Shown piece by piece: positions 7,193-17,492 of a stretch of DNA of 64,000 bases. A program made the translations under genes and the position numbers. This DNA is from Mycolicibacterium rhodesiae JS60. Lineage in GTDB: Bacteria; Actinomycetota; Actinomycetes; Mycobacteriales; Mycobacteriaceae. Location of the stretch: contig AGIQ01000010.1 in assembly GCA_000230935.2 (NCBI GenBank), positions 60,238-124,237 on the forward strand. Direction: 5' to 3'. Position 1 is the stretch's first letter. The number at the start of each line of letters is the position of its first letter. The notes beneath the pieces are model-generated. The model was not told where the DNA came from. It saw nothing but the letters and a program-made list of their open reading frames with translations, and searched no databases.

Positions 7193-8707
7193 GCGATGCC
7201 CGCTTCGGGGCCGTCGATGATGGTGGCGCCGAACAGGTTCCATCCGCGAGTGCCTTGGGCCAGAGAGGTGCCCTCGTTGGCGCCGCGACGGGTCCGATCC
7301 AAGCCTTTGGCGGCCAGGATGGAGTCCAGGTCGCCGGTGGCGAAGCGGCCGTGTACCGCGGCATGTCCGAGCGCCCAGTCGACGTCGGCGCGGCCGGCCA
7401 GCGCGGACAGTTCGACGGCGTGGGCCATTTTCTGCAGGATGCGTTCGGTGCCGATTGCGGCGGCTTCTTTGAGCCACACCGCCGCACCGGGACCCAATGC
7501 CAGGAACGTCTACTCGGAGGCGGTGCGGGCCCGGACGCGGCAGTCACCGGGAACCTTGTCGCGGTGGTCGGGGAAATGCGCGTCGTTGATGGCGGGGCTG
7601 CCCGGTATCGCCCTGCGGTGCCGGGCGACTTCGATGGGGCCGGCGTCATCGAGTGCGCAGATCACCACTTCGTCGCTGCCGCCGTGGTGTCGTATCCACA
7701 CTGTGTGCCCCAATAGTGTTGCCGGTAACGAGTATTGGCAGTGTTCGAAGGTGACCATCGGGGTGTTGTCGGGGACTCGGCGGGTCACCCCCAATGCGGC
7801 GGTGTGGGGCAGGTCAGGGATCGTGTGCAGGGTGGGACGTTCTGCGGTGAGCATCTCCACCGGGCGCCGACCCGTGCTGCGGTGCACCCGGGCGTTGATC
7901 TCGGCGGTGAACCCGGCGCACGCGGCTTCGACGTCGGCGAAACTGTCGTACTGGGGTAGCAGGTTGGTCTCGGTGGGCACGATATCGGCCTTGGCGAGTT
8001 TGACCGCGTTTTCCACCCCACCTTTGGTGGCCAGGTCGGCGGGTTCACAGGTCAGTACCGAGATGCCGTAGTAGCGGCCGAAGGTGACCGCGGCGCGGTT
8101 GCGGACCGGGACCCCGGCGATGTGTCCGACTGTGACGGTCTTCTCGTTGTCGGTCAGCAGGTAGGTCGGGGCGCCCTCGACGAGGCGGAAGATACGGTCC
8201 AGCCCGGCGAACACACTGGGTGCGGTGCGGTCCCGCAACGCGATGACCACGCGGTAGCGGCTCCAGGCCAGCCAGGCCACCAGCAGCACGATCTTGCGGC
8301 CGGCCACCACAGGCCCGTCGGCGAAGTCGTACTGCAGCCACAGTCCGGGTTCGGTGATCCAGGGTCGGTGCACGCGTGTATTGCCTAGTCGCCATTGGGA
8401 TTTGATCTCCGCCAATGCACGTCGGGTGGTGCGGTCGGTGCCGCCATATCCCAACGCCACCAGCTTGTCGTGGGCTACATCACCGCGGATCTTGCCTTTC
8501 GAATCAGTGACCCAGGCTTTCCAGCAGATCGCGCCTGGCGTCTATCATCCGGGCCCGCCGTGTCGCCGGCGGCAGACCGGCGTCGCGGTCTTCGACTGCT
8601 TTCTTCACGGTGTGATGCGAGCACCCGCACAACTCGGCGGCGGCGCGGAAGGACCCTGTCAGGTCGTAGGCATTGAGTATTTCCATGAGTTCTCCGTCAG
8701 ACTTCAA
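7189..8707 (-). pseudogene. istA: istA transposase (IS21 family), inactivated
   Basis: Three adjacent open pieces make one IS21 IstA: an N-terminal HTH (8504-8707), the DDE core with QYDFADG and LTDNEKTV motifs (7510-8460), and the C-terminal region (7189-7497). An extra T in the run 8518-8520 breaks the first junction: deleting it gives LEAWVTDSKGKIR in one frame. The second junction is an in-frame TAG at 7510-7512. With istB also truncated the element is dead. Confidence 0.75.
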
Positions 8708-8851
8708 GTAGGTCTCTCCTGGGGTTGTCGATTCGACTAGGCATCGACATCGAAACCGCAGGAGAGGCCGCTACGGCGTTGACGCGCCGCACGGCAACAA
8801 ACAGGTCCGGGCAGATTCATTGAAACGCCCTGGTTTTCCCGGAGGCTCGGG

Positions 8852-9790
8852 CTATTGGATTTCGACCAGGGGTTGGTCGCTCCGGTGTGCATCGTAGAAC
8901 GCGGTTTCGAACTCGGTCGGTGGGACGTCGTTGAGGTAGCCGTGTAGACGGCTGGTGTTGTGCCAGTGCACCCAGCCGAGGGTGGCCAATTCGACGTCTT
9001 CGACGGTCTTCCACGGGCCGGTGCGGGCCGGTCCGTAGATCAGCTCAGCCTTGTAGTATCCGTTCACCGTTTCGGCCAGGGCGTTGTCGAAGCTGTCCCC
9101 GATCGATCCGATCGAGGGCGCCGCGCCGATCTCGGCGAGGCGTTCGCCGTAGCGGATGGAGGTGAACTGCGACCCGGCATCGGAGTGACATGTCAAGCCG
9201 GGCAGCAGAATTCCGCGTGACCAGCGGGCCATTTCGATCGCGTCGAGCACCATCGTGGTGCGTATATGGGAGGCGACTCGCCACCCGACGATCATCCTGC
9301 TGAACGCGTCGATCAGGAAGCACACGTAGGCGACCCCGGCCCAGGTGGGCACGAATGTCAGGTCCGTAACCCACAACTGGTTCGGGGCGCTGGCGGTGAA
9401 CTGGCGCTTCACCAGATCCGGGTGGCGCGCAGCTGTGGGATCTGCTTTGGTGGTGCGGACTCGTTTGCCGCGTCTGGCCCCACAGATCCCGTGGGCCCGC
9501 ATCAGGCGGGCGACTTGGTCGCGGCCCACGTCATGGCCAGCTCTGCGGGCGGCCTTCCACAGCTTGCGCGCCCCGTAGACGCCGTAGTTGTCCTCCCAGA
9601 GCGCCACCAAGGCCGGCCCCAGCACGGCGTCGCGGCAGGCCCGCTGCGACAGCGGACGGGCTTTGGTGTCGTAATAGGTGCTCGGGGCCACCGCCACCCC
9701 TGCACTGCGCAGGACGGTGATGATGGGCTCGACCCCGAACTCCTCGCGGTGGGTGTCGATGAAGTCGACTATTTCTTGTGTTGGCGGTCG
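8852..9790 (-). CDS. IS3 transposase OrfB (DDE integrase)
   Basis: About 310 residues, expressed by -1 frameshifting from orfA. The frame is open upstream to 9943 but conserved sequence starts near QEIVDFIDTHREEFGVEPII. The rve/DDE domain shows Asp in WVTDLTFV, Asp in HSDAGSQF and Glu in LAETVNGYYKAEL, so the enzyme looks active. It ends with the usual GYLNDVPPTEFE region. It cuts and joins the IS ends together with the OrfA part. Confidence 0.8.
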   Translation of the reverse strand, partial: RPPTQEIVDFIDTHREEFGVEPIITVLRSAGVAVAPSTYYDTKARPLSQRACRDAVLGPALVALWEDNYGVYGARKLWKAARRAGHDVGRDQVARLMRAHGICGARRGKRVRTTKADPTAARHPDLVKRQFTASAPNQLWVTDLTFVPTWAGVAYVCFLIDAFSRMIVGWRVASHIRTTMVLDAIEMARWSRGILLPGLTCHSDAGSQFTSIRYGERLAEIGAAPSIGSIGDSFDNALAETVNGYYKAELIYGPARTGPWKTVEDVELATLGWVHWHNTSRLHGYLNDVPPTEFETAFYDAHRSDQPLVEIQ

Positions 9791-10149
9791 AGCTCCGCCC
9801 CGAAGAAACTCGCCGCCCGTTTCAGAATCGCGTTGGCGCGCTTGAGTTCTCGGTTCTCCTGCTCGAGTTCTTTGATCCGCGCCGACTCCGCAATTGAGAC
9901 ACCGGGCGCGTACCCGTCGTCGATGTCGGCCTGGCGCACCCACGAGCGGACCGATTCCACGCCGTAGCCCAGCTGACGAGCCACCCGCGACACCGTGCCC
10001 TGATCGGTACCCAACTCGGTCCTTAGCGCCCGGACCATCCGCACCGCGGCGGCCTTCTCCTCCGGGCTGTAGCGGCGGCTGGTCGGCTTCTTTCCCGATG
10101 ACGGTTCCGTGGGCATACCTGCATCCTCGTTTCCAAGGTCAGGAGCCAC
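9769..10149 (-). CDS. IS3 transposase OrfA (helix-turn-helix)
   Basis: 126 residues: an HTH around RYSPEEKAAAVRMVRALRTE and VARQLGYGVESVRSWVRQ, then a leucine-zipper-like coiled coil (ARIKELEQENRELKRANAIL). It ends at HKK with TAG, overlapping orfB, which is in the -1 frame. ATG at 10149 or the later ATG at 10113 (MPTEPSS) may be the start. OrfA binds the IS ends and regulates transposition. Confidence 0.8.
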   Translation of the reverse strand: MAPDLGNEDAGMPTEPSSGKKPTSRRYSPEEKAAAVRMVRALRTELGTDQGTVSRVARQLGYGVESVRSWVRQADIDDGYAPGVSIAESARIKELEQENRELKRANAILKRAASFFGAELDRQHKK

Positions 10150-10170
10150 CGGGATTTCCAGGGCGTTTCA

Positions 10171-10521
10171 ATCAGAATCAATTGTCAGCTTTGGTTGAAT
10201 CCTGAGCAGCCTGCTCCGGAGTCACCTGCTCACTTGTCGACCGGAACTGACAATTGGTGGATGCGGCGTAGTTCTCGACCGCGCGCGCCGAGGGCGGGCA
10301 GGCGGTCGCGTGGCTCGGTCGACGCATTAGCGTCCGTGCCCCTCCTCGTCGAGGTGCTCGTCGTAGTTCGGGATGTGGTCGCCCATCGTGTTTACAGCTC
10401 CTCATCGACGGAGACCCCGTCGCCGAATCGCGGCACTCGCGTTCGGTGTCCCGTCGGGGCTTTCAGCCGGGACGGCGAATATGCGCTCCTCGCGGCTCTG
10501 AACGAAATCATGGCCGGCGAC
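10171..10521. other. No convincing gene
   Basis: Both strands are open for short stretches, but the translations are Arg/Pro/Ser-rich shadows without start signals or motifs. I see no repeat, terminator or promoter that I would defend. Confidence 0.4.
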
Positions 10522-10911
10522 CTAGTCCGCAGCCTCAATGTCCGACGTCAACTCTGTGACCCATAACCGTCGGTTTTCGCGGTGTTGCAACCACCCTTCG
10601 GAGATGCGCTCACCGATAGCCCGTAGGCGCCTCAGATGATTGGCGTGCAGACTTGATTGCTGCGCGCTGACTGCTTCTTGGTGTGTTCGATACTGATCGC
10701 GCTCTTCGGGCGTGGCGTGGGAGTAGCAGTGCGCTCCGAACAATCCTGAGCCGAGGTAGATCGCGGACACCGCATACCATCGTTTGGAGGCGCGCACGAT
10801 GCCCGTGCACGTCGCCCGCGCCGCCACGGCATCCTCGACACGATCTGTCGCCGGGAGCTGCCAGAGAGCCCGCTCGGTGTGGTCGCCCAATGCAGTCTTC
10901 GGGTAGACCAC
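10522..10911 (-). CDS. Hypothetical protein
   Basis: 129 residues with balanced composition (Trp, Tyr, His and charged residues), unlike the shadow frames around it. It contains ASKRWYAVSAIYLGSGLFGA and a charged helical end (HLRRLRAIGERISEGWLQ). No family recognised. It lies in the decayed interior of the composite insertion and may itself be a remnant. Confidence 0.4.
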   Translation of the reverse strand: MVYPKTALGDHTERALWQLPATDRVEDAVAARATCTGIVRASKRWYAVSAIYLGSGLFGAHCYSHATPEERDQYRTHQEAVSAQQSSLHANHLRRLRAIGERISEGWLQHRENRRLWVTELTSDIEAAD

Positions 10912-11081
10912 TCGCTCCGCCTTTGCGCTGCATAGGATTTGTGCGTGGCGTCCGGCAATAAGATCGAGTGATTGATCACATCCAGCACGGGCACCTCGTG
11001 GTCAAGTGCAGCGAAGCTGTCGGCACCGGACCCTCGGCCAAGGCCGCGACCTCGTTGATGATGTCTTGCTCTGTCTGCTCG

Positions 11082-11324
11082 TCAAAATCCTCGTACATGC
11101 CGACGTCGAACCGGTCGCGCACCGGCGACCATTCCAGCAGATTGAACAGCACGTGCGTTGCGTTCCACCAAGAGTGGGATGAAGTCTCGTATCGGCCGCC
11201 CATGGAATCGGGCGTACTCCTCGGTCACGATTCTGGACGCCCTCGTCGACTCGACTTGGGTGTAAGCATCGACAAGACGGCCGGAAAGCTGGTCGATGAT
11301 CAGCTGTTCACTCAGCTCGATCAT
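11082..11324 (-). CDS. Three-helix-bundle-domain-like protein, possibly frameshifted
   Basis: ATG at 11324 follows a GAGG box. The first ~58 residues (QLIIDQLSGRLVDAYTQVES, then EEYARFHGRPIRDFIPLLVERNA) look like the three-helix-bundle dimerisation domain found in small actinobacterial proteins. After that the reading becomes Arg-rich, while another minus frame (10976-11203) carries more natural sequence (EDFDEQTEQDIINEVAALAE). A frameshift near 11150 joining the two is plausible. Confidence 0.4.
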   Translation of the reverse strand: MIELSEQLIIDQLSGRLVDAYTQVESTRASRIVTEEYARFHGRPIRDFIPLLVERNARAVQSAGMVAGARPVRRRHVRGF

Positions 11325-11457
11325 CACGCCACCTCGCAATAGATCATTCAGTGACACCACCGGTTGCGGAGAATCCCTAAATTCGTTGCAGCGCTCCAGC
11401 AGACCCTCGGTCGATGCACGACGATCCTCAACACCGAGCATCGTTGGCGATTTGCGC

Positions 11458-11934
11458 TCAAGCCGGCGCGGGGCGTACGGGCGTGCGGATTGGCGCGCCG
11501 TAGATCAAGTGGGTCTGTGCATGGCCGACCTCGGGGCGCGTGGCCAAATGGTCCATGATCAGCTGCTGTAGATGCTCGCTGTCGGTGACAGCGACGTGAA
11601 TGAAGAAGTCCTCCGGCCCCGACACATTATAGAGCGCCAGAGTCTCCGGGAGTAAGCGAACCGCCGCCGTGAATGCTTCGACCAGATCCCGCCGATGCGG
11701 GCGCAGCTGCACGGCGATGAACGCCTGCAGGGGTCGCCCGGCTTTGTTCGGATCGACCGTGGCGGTAATCCCGGTGATCACGGCGTTGTCCCGGAGCCGG
11801 CGCACCCGGTCGTGACACGCTGACGTGGAGAGCCTTACCCGCTGCGCCAGGTGTTTGTTGCTGATCATCGCGTCGTCCTGCAGAGCGGCCAGAATCGCCC
11901 AATCTACCGAATCCAGATTCACTATTCCGCTCAT
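11458..11934 (-). CDS. Lrp/AsnC-family transcriptional regulator
   Basis: 158 residues from ATG 11934: an N-terminal HTH (LDSVDWAILAALQDDAMISN, then LAQRVRLSTSACHDRVRRLR) followed by a RAM/ligand-sensing domain (FIAVQLRPH, YNVSGPEDFFIHVAVTDSEH). The family senses amino acids as dimers or octamers. It is divergent from the LysE-type exporter with a 73-bp gap, the standard pairing of an Lrp regulator with the amino-acid exporter it controls. The frame is open 25 codons further upstream without a better start. Confidence 0.8.
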   Translation of the reverse strand: MSGIVNLDSVDWAILAALQDDAMISNKHLAQRVRLSTSACHDRVRRLRDNAVITGITATVDPNKAGRPLQAFIAVQLRPHRRDLVEAFTAAVRLLPETLALYNVSGPEDFFIHVAVTDSEHLQQLIMDHLATRPEVGHAQTHLIYGAPIRTPVRPAPA

Positions 11935-12007
11935 ATGCCGGATACTATCCGGTAGTTCTAGCAGCTTCCCGAATCTGTGGTCATCCTGAACGTATGTGGT
12001 CGCCAGC

Positions 12008-12673
12008 ATGTCGAAGCAGTCTCAGGTGAGTGCCGGGCAATGGATCGCGTTCCTCGGGGTTCTCGCGGCAGTGCTGTGCACTCCGGGGCCGGACTTCGCG
12101 GTCGTCGCGAGCCAGGCATTCATAAGTAGACGCGCGGCCTACGCAACCGCCGCAGGGGTGATGTGCGGTTTATGCGTGCACACGATCTCCGTTGCGGTCG
12201 GGCTATCGGCAGTCATCGCCGCCAGTCCGGTGATGTTCACCGCGCTCCGGCTCATCGGGTCCTGCTACTTGATCGCGTTGGCGGCAATGACCTTGTGGGC
12301 AACCTACATTCAGCAGCGGAGTCCGGCATCACCGACCGGCACACAGCCAGTCCCGCGTAACCCCATGCAGTCACGGGCCCTTTGGCAGTTGTTCGGCCAG
12401 GGTGTGCTCACCAACATCTCGAACCCAAAGGCGTTGCTGTTCTTTCTGGGCCTACTCCCGCAGTTCATCGACCCCGGCCAGCAGGCGACCTTGGTTGCCA
12501 CCACCCTGGCGGTGACGACCGTCGGCGTCGCTGCTGTGTGGTGGACTGTGGTGATCACCGCGATCACGGCGACACCCGCGTCCACCGCTGATCCGCGGAC
12601 GCGCTGCGCCGTCGACACCGTCTGTGCCTGTACGCTGCTGGTTCTCGGGTGCGGCTTCCTGCTGTCGGCATAG
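12008..12673 (+). CDS. LysE/RhtB-family amino-acid exporter
   Basis: 221 residues with six hydrophobic segments. The family signature at the start (LAAVLCTPGPDFAVVASQAF) and the NPKALLFFLGLLPQFIDPG loop are present. The protein exports amino acids or their analogues through the membrane. ATG at 12008 was chosen over GTG at 11996. It is divergent from the Lrp gene, which probably regulates it. The gene pair is intact although neighbours on the right are broken. Confidence 0.8.
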   Translation: MSKQSQVSAGQWIAFLGVLAAVLCTPGPDFAVVASQAFISRRAAYATAAGVMCGLCVHTISVAVGLSAVIAASPVMFTALRLIGSCYLIALAAMTLWATYIQQRSPASPTGTQPVPRNPMQSRALWQLFGQGVLTNISNPKALLFFLGLLPQFIDPGQQATLVATTLAVTTVGVAAVWWTVVITAITATPASTADPRTRCAVDTVCACTLLVLGCGFLLSA

Positions 12674-13096
12674 TGCTGATCGCGACCGCACGGGGACGTT
12701 TCGGCTAACAGCTAATGCGTCATCGTGGATCGGTCGGCTCCGACGGCCGACGTGATCGGGGTCACGGGACAGCGACGCTCGCGTGAGTCACGCCGGCGCC
12801 GTCGCCATGACCAGCAGTGACCCGCTAACCGGGGAACGCACACGAAGTATGCGTCAGTAGCGACACCGGAAGAACGGTGCGGCCCGAGACGTTCCGGCCA
12901 GCGCTCGACAGTATCTCCGAAAGAGAACAATTTGTACATAACGTGTTCCATGCGTCTTGGATCAGGGAAGCTTCGGACACGCCGCAGTACAAACTAGACA
13001 CATAATGTCATGGATGTCTTGTGAGAGCGCAACCGGTGTCACGTTCAGCACACGGCGTAGGGAGAGGAATACGCTGCCACCGGCATAAGATCGCCG
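12674..13096. other. No convincing gene
   Basis: This stretch holds only short open frames with shadow-like translations on both strands. It probably includes the lost 5' end of the tetR pseudogene that follows. Confidence 0.4.
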
Positions 13097-13617
13097 GTGC
13101 TGTTGTTGGCCACGGGCTACACCGGCTTCTCGGTGAAAGACGTGGCCGAACGCTCCGGGACGACGAAAGCGGCGATCTATCGGCGCTGGGCAACCAAGGC
13201 CGAACTCGTCCACGCCGTGGCGTTCGCCTCGGTGCCGAGTGCGTTGCCGCCTGCGTCGCGCAGCGGGACCGAGGAGGTGCGGGCCTTGCTGAGAGTGTCG
13301 CGCCAGTTGTTCAGTGATCCGGTCATCCGCGCCGCGCTGCCGCATCTGATCACCGAAGTGACCGCGACGCCGACCTCAACACCCGTGCGCTGACCCGTTT
13401 CCGCGGGCAAGTGTTCCCCGCGTTGCGCGACGTCTGCGTCCCCTCAGCGTCGATGGTCAAGCTCGGGCCGACATCAACGCGGATCGGCTGGCTGAAATCG
13501 TCGGCGGCGCCGCATCGATGCGATTCGTGATGGACCCGCAGCTCCCCCCTCGACGACGAATGGATCGAGCAGACCACCGACATCATCGTCGCCGGCATTG
13601 CGGCCAGTGACATCTGA
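13097..13617 (+). pseudogene. TetR-family regulator, broken by several frameshifts
   Basis: The HTH of a TetR regulator is clear (GYTGFSVKDVAERSGTTKAA, then IYRRWATKAELVHAV). After ~98 codons conserved sequence jumps frame near 13370 (RDADLNTRALTRFRGQVFPA), again near 13440 (ADINADRLAEIVGGAASMRF), and again near 13548 (LDDEWIEQTTDIIVAGIAA) before the stop at 13615-13617. No proper start codon precedes the HTH. The gene is not functional. Confidence 0.7.
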
Positions 13618-14069
13618 AAGGAGCACGGTGAGTGGAGTAGTGGTGTCGAGCAAGGTCGACAGCCGCTGCGGTGCGGCGCGTAGAACATGTCCACTCGGTT
13701 GCTCCAGGTGCGACATGGTCATCGTTCGGTGTCACAGCGAGTCTCACGGAGAGGTCTTTGTCCGCCCGCAGGGTGGCGAGTAGTCGCTCATTGAGCACGT
13801 CGTCGCCCGCTACTATGAGGAGGTACTTGGCGAAGGCAGCCCGTGTCGTTCCGTCGGCGGCGAGAAGGCGGGACGCGGTTTGATTGAGATCAGGAGACGC
13901 TTTGCACGCGGGCGAGTGTCGCCCAGTAGCGACCCAGGGGGCGAGCGCTCGGCAGTTCGTCGATCAAGTCGGCAGAGAACTCGCCGTCGATGACGCCGAA
14001 TGATGCAAAGAACGCCAGGTGTCCTAACCAGGTACTGCGTCTGTTGACTTCCGGCGCCCCCATACAACC

Positions 14070-15135
14070 GACGCAGCACGTACGGCACGACTCCCCCGTG
14101 GCGGATGTAGTCGGCTTCACGCTCCGTATCCAGGCGCAGACGCCCCGTGAGCCGGTTGCTGCCACTGTGGATAACGACCTCAGCCGGCACTGCGCCCGAG
14201 TTGAGCAGGTCCAGGCCCGAGATGGTGATGTCCTCGGTTCCGGTGGGCGCGACCTCGTCGGGTCCCGCTGTTACCTCGATGGGAATCACACCCATCGCAA
14301 CGAGGTTCGATCGACGGATGCGTTCGAACGACTGCGCGATGACCGCGCGGACGCCCAGCAGCGCGGGGCCCTTGGCCGCCCAATCGCGGGACGAGCCGCC
14401 CCCGTAGTCGCGGCCCGCGACCACCACCATCGGCACCCTCGCCTCCCGGTAGGCCGCGGCCGCCTCGTAAACGGTTGTCTCGCTTCCACCGTCGAGAAAG
14501 TTAAGGGTTCGGCCGCCGCGGGTGCCCGGTGCGACCCGGTTCTGCAGGCGGACGTTCGCGAACGCGCCGCGCATCATCACCTCATGGTTGCCCCGTCGCG
14601 ACGCGTACGTGTTGACGTCGCGGCGCTCGACCCCGCGCACGGCGAGGTAGTCCCACGCCGGCGTGCCTGACGCGATCGCGCCGGCCGGTGAGATGTGGTC
14701 GGTGGTCACCAGATCGCCCAGCTTCACCAGCACCCTGGCTGCCCGGGTGTCGGACACCGGTTTCGGTTCCAGGGCCATTCCGTCGAGGTACGGCGGACGA
14801 CGAATGTAGGTGGATTCGTCGTCCCAGGGAACATCTCGCTGCTGGCCACGTCGATGCCGCGACAGCGTTGGTCACCAGTGAATACGTCGCGGTACGCGGC
14901 TGTGAACATCTCGGCCGACAGGCTGCCTTCGATGACCGCCCGGATCTCGTCGGGTTCCGGCCATAGGTCCGTCAGCAGTACCGGCGTCCCGTCAGCCGTG
15001 TGGCCGAGAGGCTCCGTGGCGAAGTCGATGTCCATTGTCCCCGCGAGGGCGTACGCGACCACCAACGGCGGCGACGCGAGGTAGTTCATCGCGACCTCGG
15101 GTTGGATCCGACCCTCGAAGTTGCGACCACCTCGC
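14070..15135 (-). pseudogene. acn: Aconitate hydratase C-terminal remnant
   Basis: The minus strand carries the last ~370 residues of an aconitase: GRNFEGRIQPEVAMNYLASP, LAGTMDIDFATEPLG, KLGDLVTTDHISPAGAI, YGGGSSRDWAAKGPALLGVR and QSFERIRRSNLVAMGVIPIE. A frameshift near 14790-14830 splits it. The end of the family (RHGGVVPYVLRRL) is reached near 14080 without a stop. The first ~560 residues, including the iron-sulphur cysteines, are gone. This is a normal chromosomal TCA-cycle gene, so its presence marks captured chromosomal DNA. Confidence 0.75.
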
Positions 15136-15319
15136 CCGCAGACGACGTGCCGCCGAGGATCAGCAGGATCTGACCGTTTTGGCGTCGAAGCCGGAGACCA
15201 GTGATCCGTAAACGGTCTGGAGCGTTTCCGATCGCTCCCATTGTGGCCCAATCGATCTCGCTGCTGAAGGTGATGACTTGGCCAACGGGTAGGAGGTGTA
15301 GCCGGCGTAGCCACCGTCG

Positions 15320-16610
15320 AAGACTCGACCTATTCAGCCCATCATGGTCGTCACCTGCTGACCGACCTCAAATTCACCAACAGGACAACGGACAACGTAA
15401 GGGTGGCTTCGATACCGACGATAGTGAACAGTTACGCTGCGTTGGACCGCGACAGGTGTAGTTGAATCGCCACCGTGACGGCGAAGTTGGACAACAATTG
15501 TCTTCGACGAGGTCGGCGTCTACCGCTCCGCTCGCGATGCACGTGCGATCCGCGGCCAACGACAACGCCAAGCCTGAGTCCTTGCCGCCGCTCGACTCGT
15601 ATTCCGGAGCAGGCCAGGCATTCGTCTCCTCGATGGACTTTCACACCGTTGTCGCGCCCCCGGGTCGGCCACGCTCTGGCACGAGGTGCGGGTGCCATGC
15701 ACCCATTGCTGCCGCTTTCAAGGACGGAGGGAAGTCTGAAGAATTCCGGGATCATGGAGAGTCTCGATTATCCATGAACAACTGCCGTATATTCTCTATC
15801 GTACTGTGCTGCTTGATATTTCAAGGCGTCGACGTGTGCCGAAAATTCGGCTCACCTAGCAAGTTCGCTGTCCCCATGCTTTCGGGTTGTAGCTCGTGCG
15901 GTCCGTCGAGCTCGGCTCCGCGGCTTCATCTCCCGCCCAGGCCAACAACACCAGTGGATCTTGAGTGTGGTGTTGATTCATTCGGATGATTCAATGATTC
16001 GTCACCAACGCGTCGCGCAGAACCGGAAGCGCTCAATCACCGGGCACCGCTTGGCTGACGACGCAGCCATCTCAGCGGGCGAGGAGAAGTCTTCCACCTG
16101 CACGCGTCGCTGCCCTCCCCGTGCGGCGGCGAAGCCGTCGGCACAGAAGTCTGATGATTTCTCACGCGAATTGAACCAGTCCCGCGCATCTCATACCAGT
16201 CGGCGATTCACACCTTGACCTCCGATAACGCGAGTTGTCTCACGTGATGTCATACGCGATTCGTCTCAGATTCGTGTCATTTCTTCAGCCGCCGCAAGGT
16301 CACATCAATCGCGAGATCCGATACCGTACCCACTCGACGGCAGACTCAACTACACCAGGCTTCTGCCAGACACCGAATGGAACGCATCTGCGAGGGCTCT
16401 GGCGCTGCGGCCAAGTGTGCCAACGAAATTGACGTCGCGAGGTGCGTGATTTTCGAACAGCTCACCGGGATGCCGGTGTTATAGGCGCCGTGGTTCATCG
16501 ACCTGCCGGGCTTCGCGACGGCCAGGCATCTGCCTTGCCTTCAACGACCACAGCCACGACTTCGTGGATGCGGGCATCGAGGCGTCGGCCTCAAATGCCG
16601 ATACCGCCTT
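15320..16610. other. 1.3-kb stretch without a recognisable gene
   Basis: Open frames here (for example 15462-15989 on the plus strand) have no start signal, motif or natural composition. No repeats, terminators or RNA-like structures stood out. Given the pseudogenes on the left, this is probably decayed sequence. Confidence 0.45.
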
Positions 16611-17492
16611 TCAACGCGCCCTACGCAGGAAGTCGACGACCAAGTCTGTCGTCGCCTGCGGCTGCTCTTCTGTGATCCAGTGCCCGCAATCCGGGATGAT
16701 CACCTCTTCGACGTTATCGGCGACACACTGGATCACGGCGCCGATCATAGGGCCGAATGTAGCTTCGCCGCCGATGGCCAAGACCGGCATCTGAAGCTTG
16801 CCCTGCGCGAGGAACGTGGTGTTGTCGGCCGCATCTTGGCTGAACGCTAGGAACTGGGCAAAGCCCGCTCGCATTGCGCCGGGTTGCGCATAGAGCGCCG
16901 CATAATGCTGGCGCTTGGCTTCATCAAAACGCTTCGGGTCCCGGGAAAGATCGTTCCAGAAGCGATCGAGATAGATGCGCTCACGGCCGGCGACCAGGCG
17001 CTCCATGTCCTGACCACCGAAGCCAAAGTGCCACATGGCCGGATCCCGTGTTATCTCATCCCAGGGCCCGACGCCGGGCAGCGGCGCGTCGATCGCCACC
17101 CACCGGCTCACACGCTCGGGGTGGGTGGCGGCAACCGCGAACCCAACCATGATGCCGATGTCGTGCGTCACCAATTCGGCCGTACGCACACCCAGGGCGT
17201 CAAGGACACCCACCACATCCGCCGCCTGATGCTTCTTGTCATAGCCTCCATCAGGCTTCGACGAGAGGCCCAACCCACGCAGGTCGGGCGCGACAACCAT
17301 GTGGTCTTCGATAAGTGCGCTCGCCAGATGACCCCACATATCGCCCGTGGTGCCGAAGCCGTGCAGCATGACCACTACCGGGCCACGCCCGCCGACGCGT
17401 ACGTGGATCTTGGCGCCGTTGGTTTCGATCTCGCGCGACTGCATCACAGCCGGGAAGGGATAAACCCCATCTACGTGGGCATACTCGCTCAT
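16611..17492 (-). CDS. Alpha/beta hydrolase, epoxide hydrolase/dehalogenase-like
   Basis: 293 residues with a full alpha/beta-hydrolase fold: oxyanion motif HGFG (44-47), nucleophile Asp111 in THDIG (H-D-x-G, as in epoxide hydrolases and haloacetate/haloalkane dehalogenases rather than Ser esterases), a cap region around 140-220, and catalytic His271 in DCGHW. It acts on an unknown small epoxide, halide or ester in the cytoplasm. It sits behind a short monooxygenase remnant and opposite a TetR gene, suggesting an inducible detoxification unit. Confidence 0.75.
   Translation of the reverse strand: MSEYAHVDGVYPFPAVMQSREIETNGAKIHVRVGGRGPVVVMLHGFGTTGDMWGHLASALIEDHMVVAPDLRGLGLSSKPDGGYDKKHQAADVVGVLDALGVRTAELVTHDIGIMVGFAVAATHPERVSRWVAIDAPLPGVGPWDEITRDPAMWHFGFGGQDMERLVAGRERIYLDRFWNDLSRDPKRFDEAKRQHYAALYAQPGAMRAGFAQFLAFSQDAADNTTFLAQGKLQMPVLAIGGEATFGPMIGAVIQCVADNVEEVIIPDCGHWITEEQPQATTDLVVDFLRRAR

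Larger units (their letters stand above)
8821..10170. mobile_element. IS3-family insertion sequence
   Basis: A complete-looking ~1.35 kb element. The ends carry inverted repeats starting TGAAACGCCCTGG at 8821 and, inverted, at 10170, with further agreement (TCCCGG, GGCTC) over ~28 bp. Inside are overlapping orfA and orfB on the minus strand with intact catalytic residues. No clean target duplication is visible (TTCAT at the left against ATCAG at the right), which may mean the site was rearranged. It lies next to the IS21 relic. Confidence 0.75.

Noticed and set aside
8817..10175. Target-site duplication of the IS3 element
   Set aside because: Bases flanking the inverted repeats (TTCAT left, ATCAG right) do not match as a direct 3-5 bp repeat.
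10195..10566. 123-residue plus-strand frame right of the IS3 element
   Set aside because: Low-complexity Arg/Ser/Pro translation and overlap with a more natural minus-strand gene.
15462..15989. 175-residue plus-strand frame
   Set aside because: No Shine-Dalgarno, no motif, Arg/Ser/Pro-rich; likely chance frame in decayed DNA.
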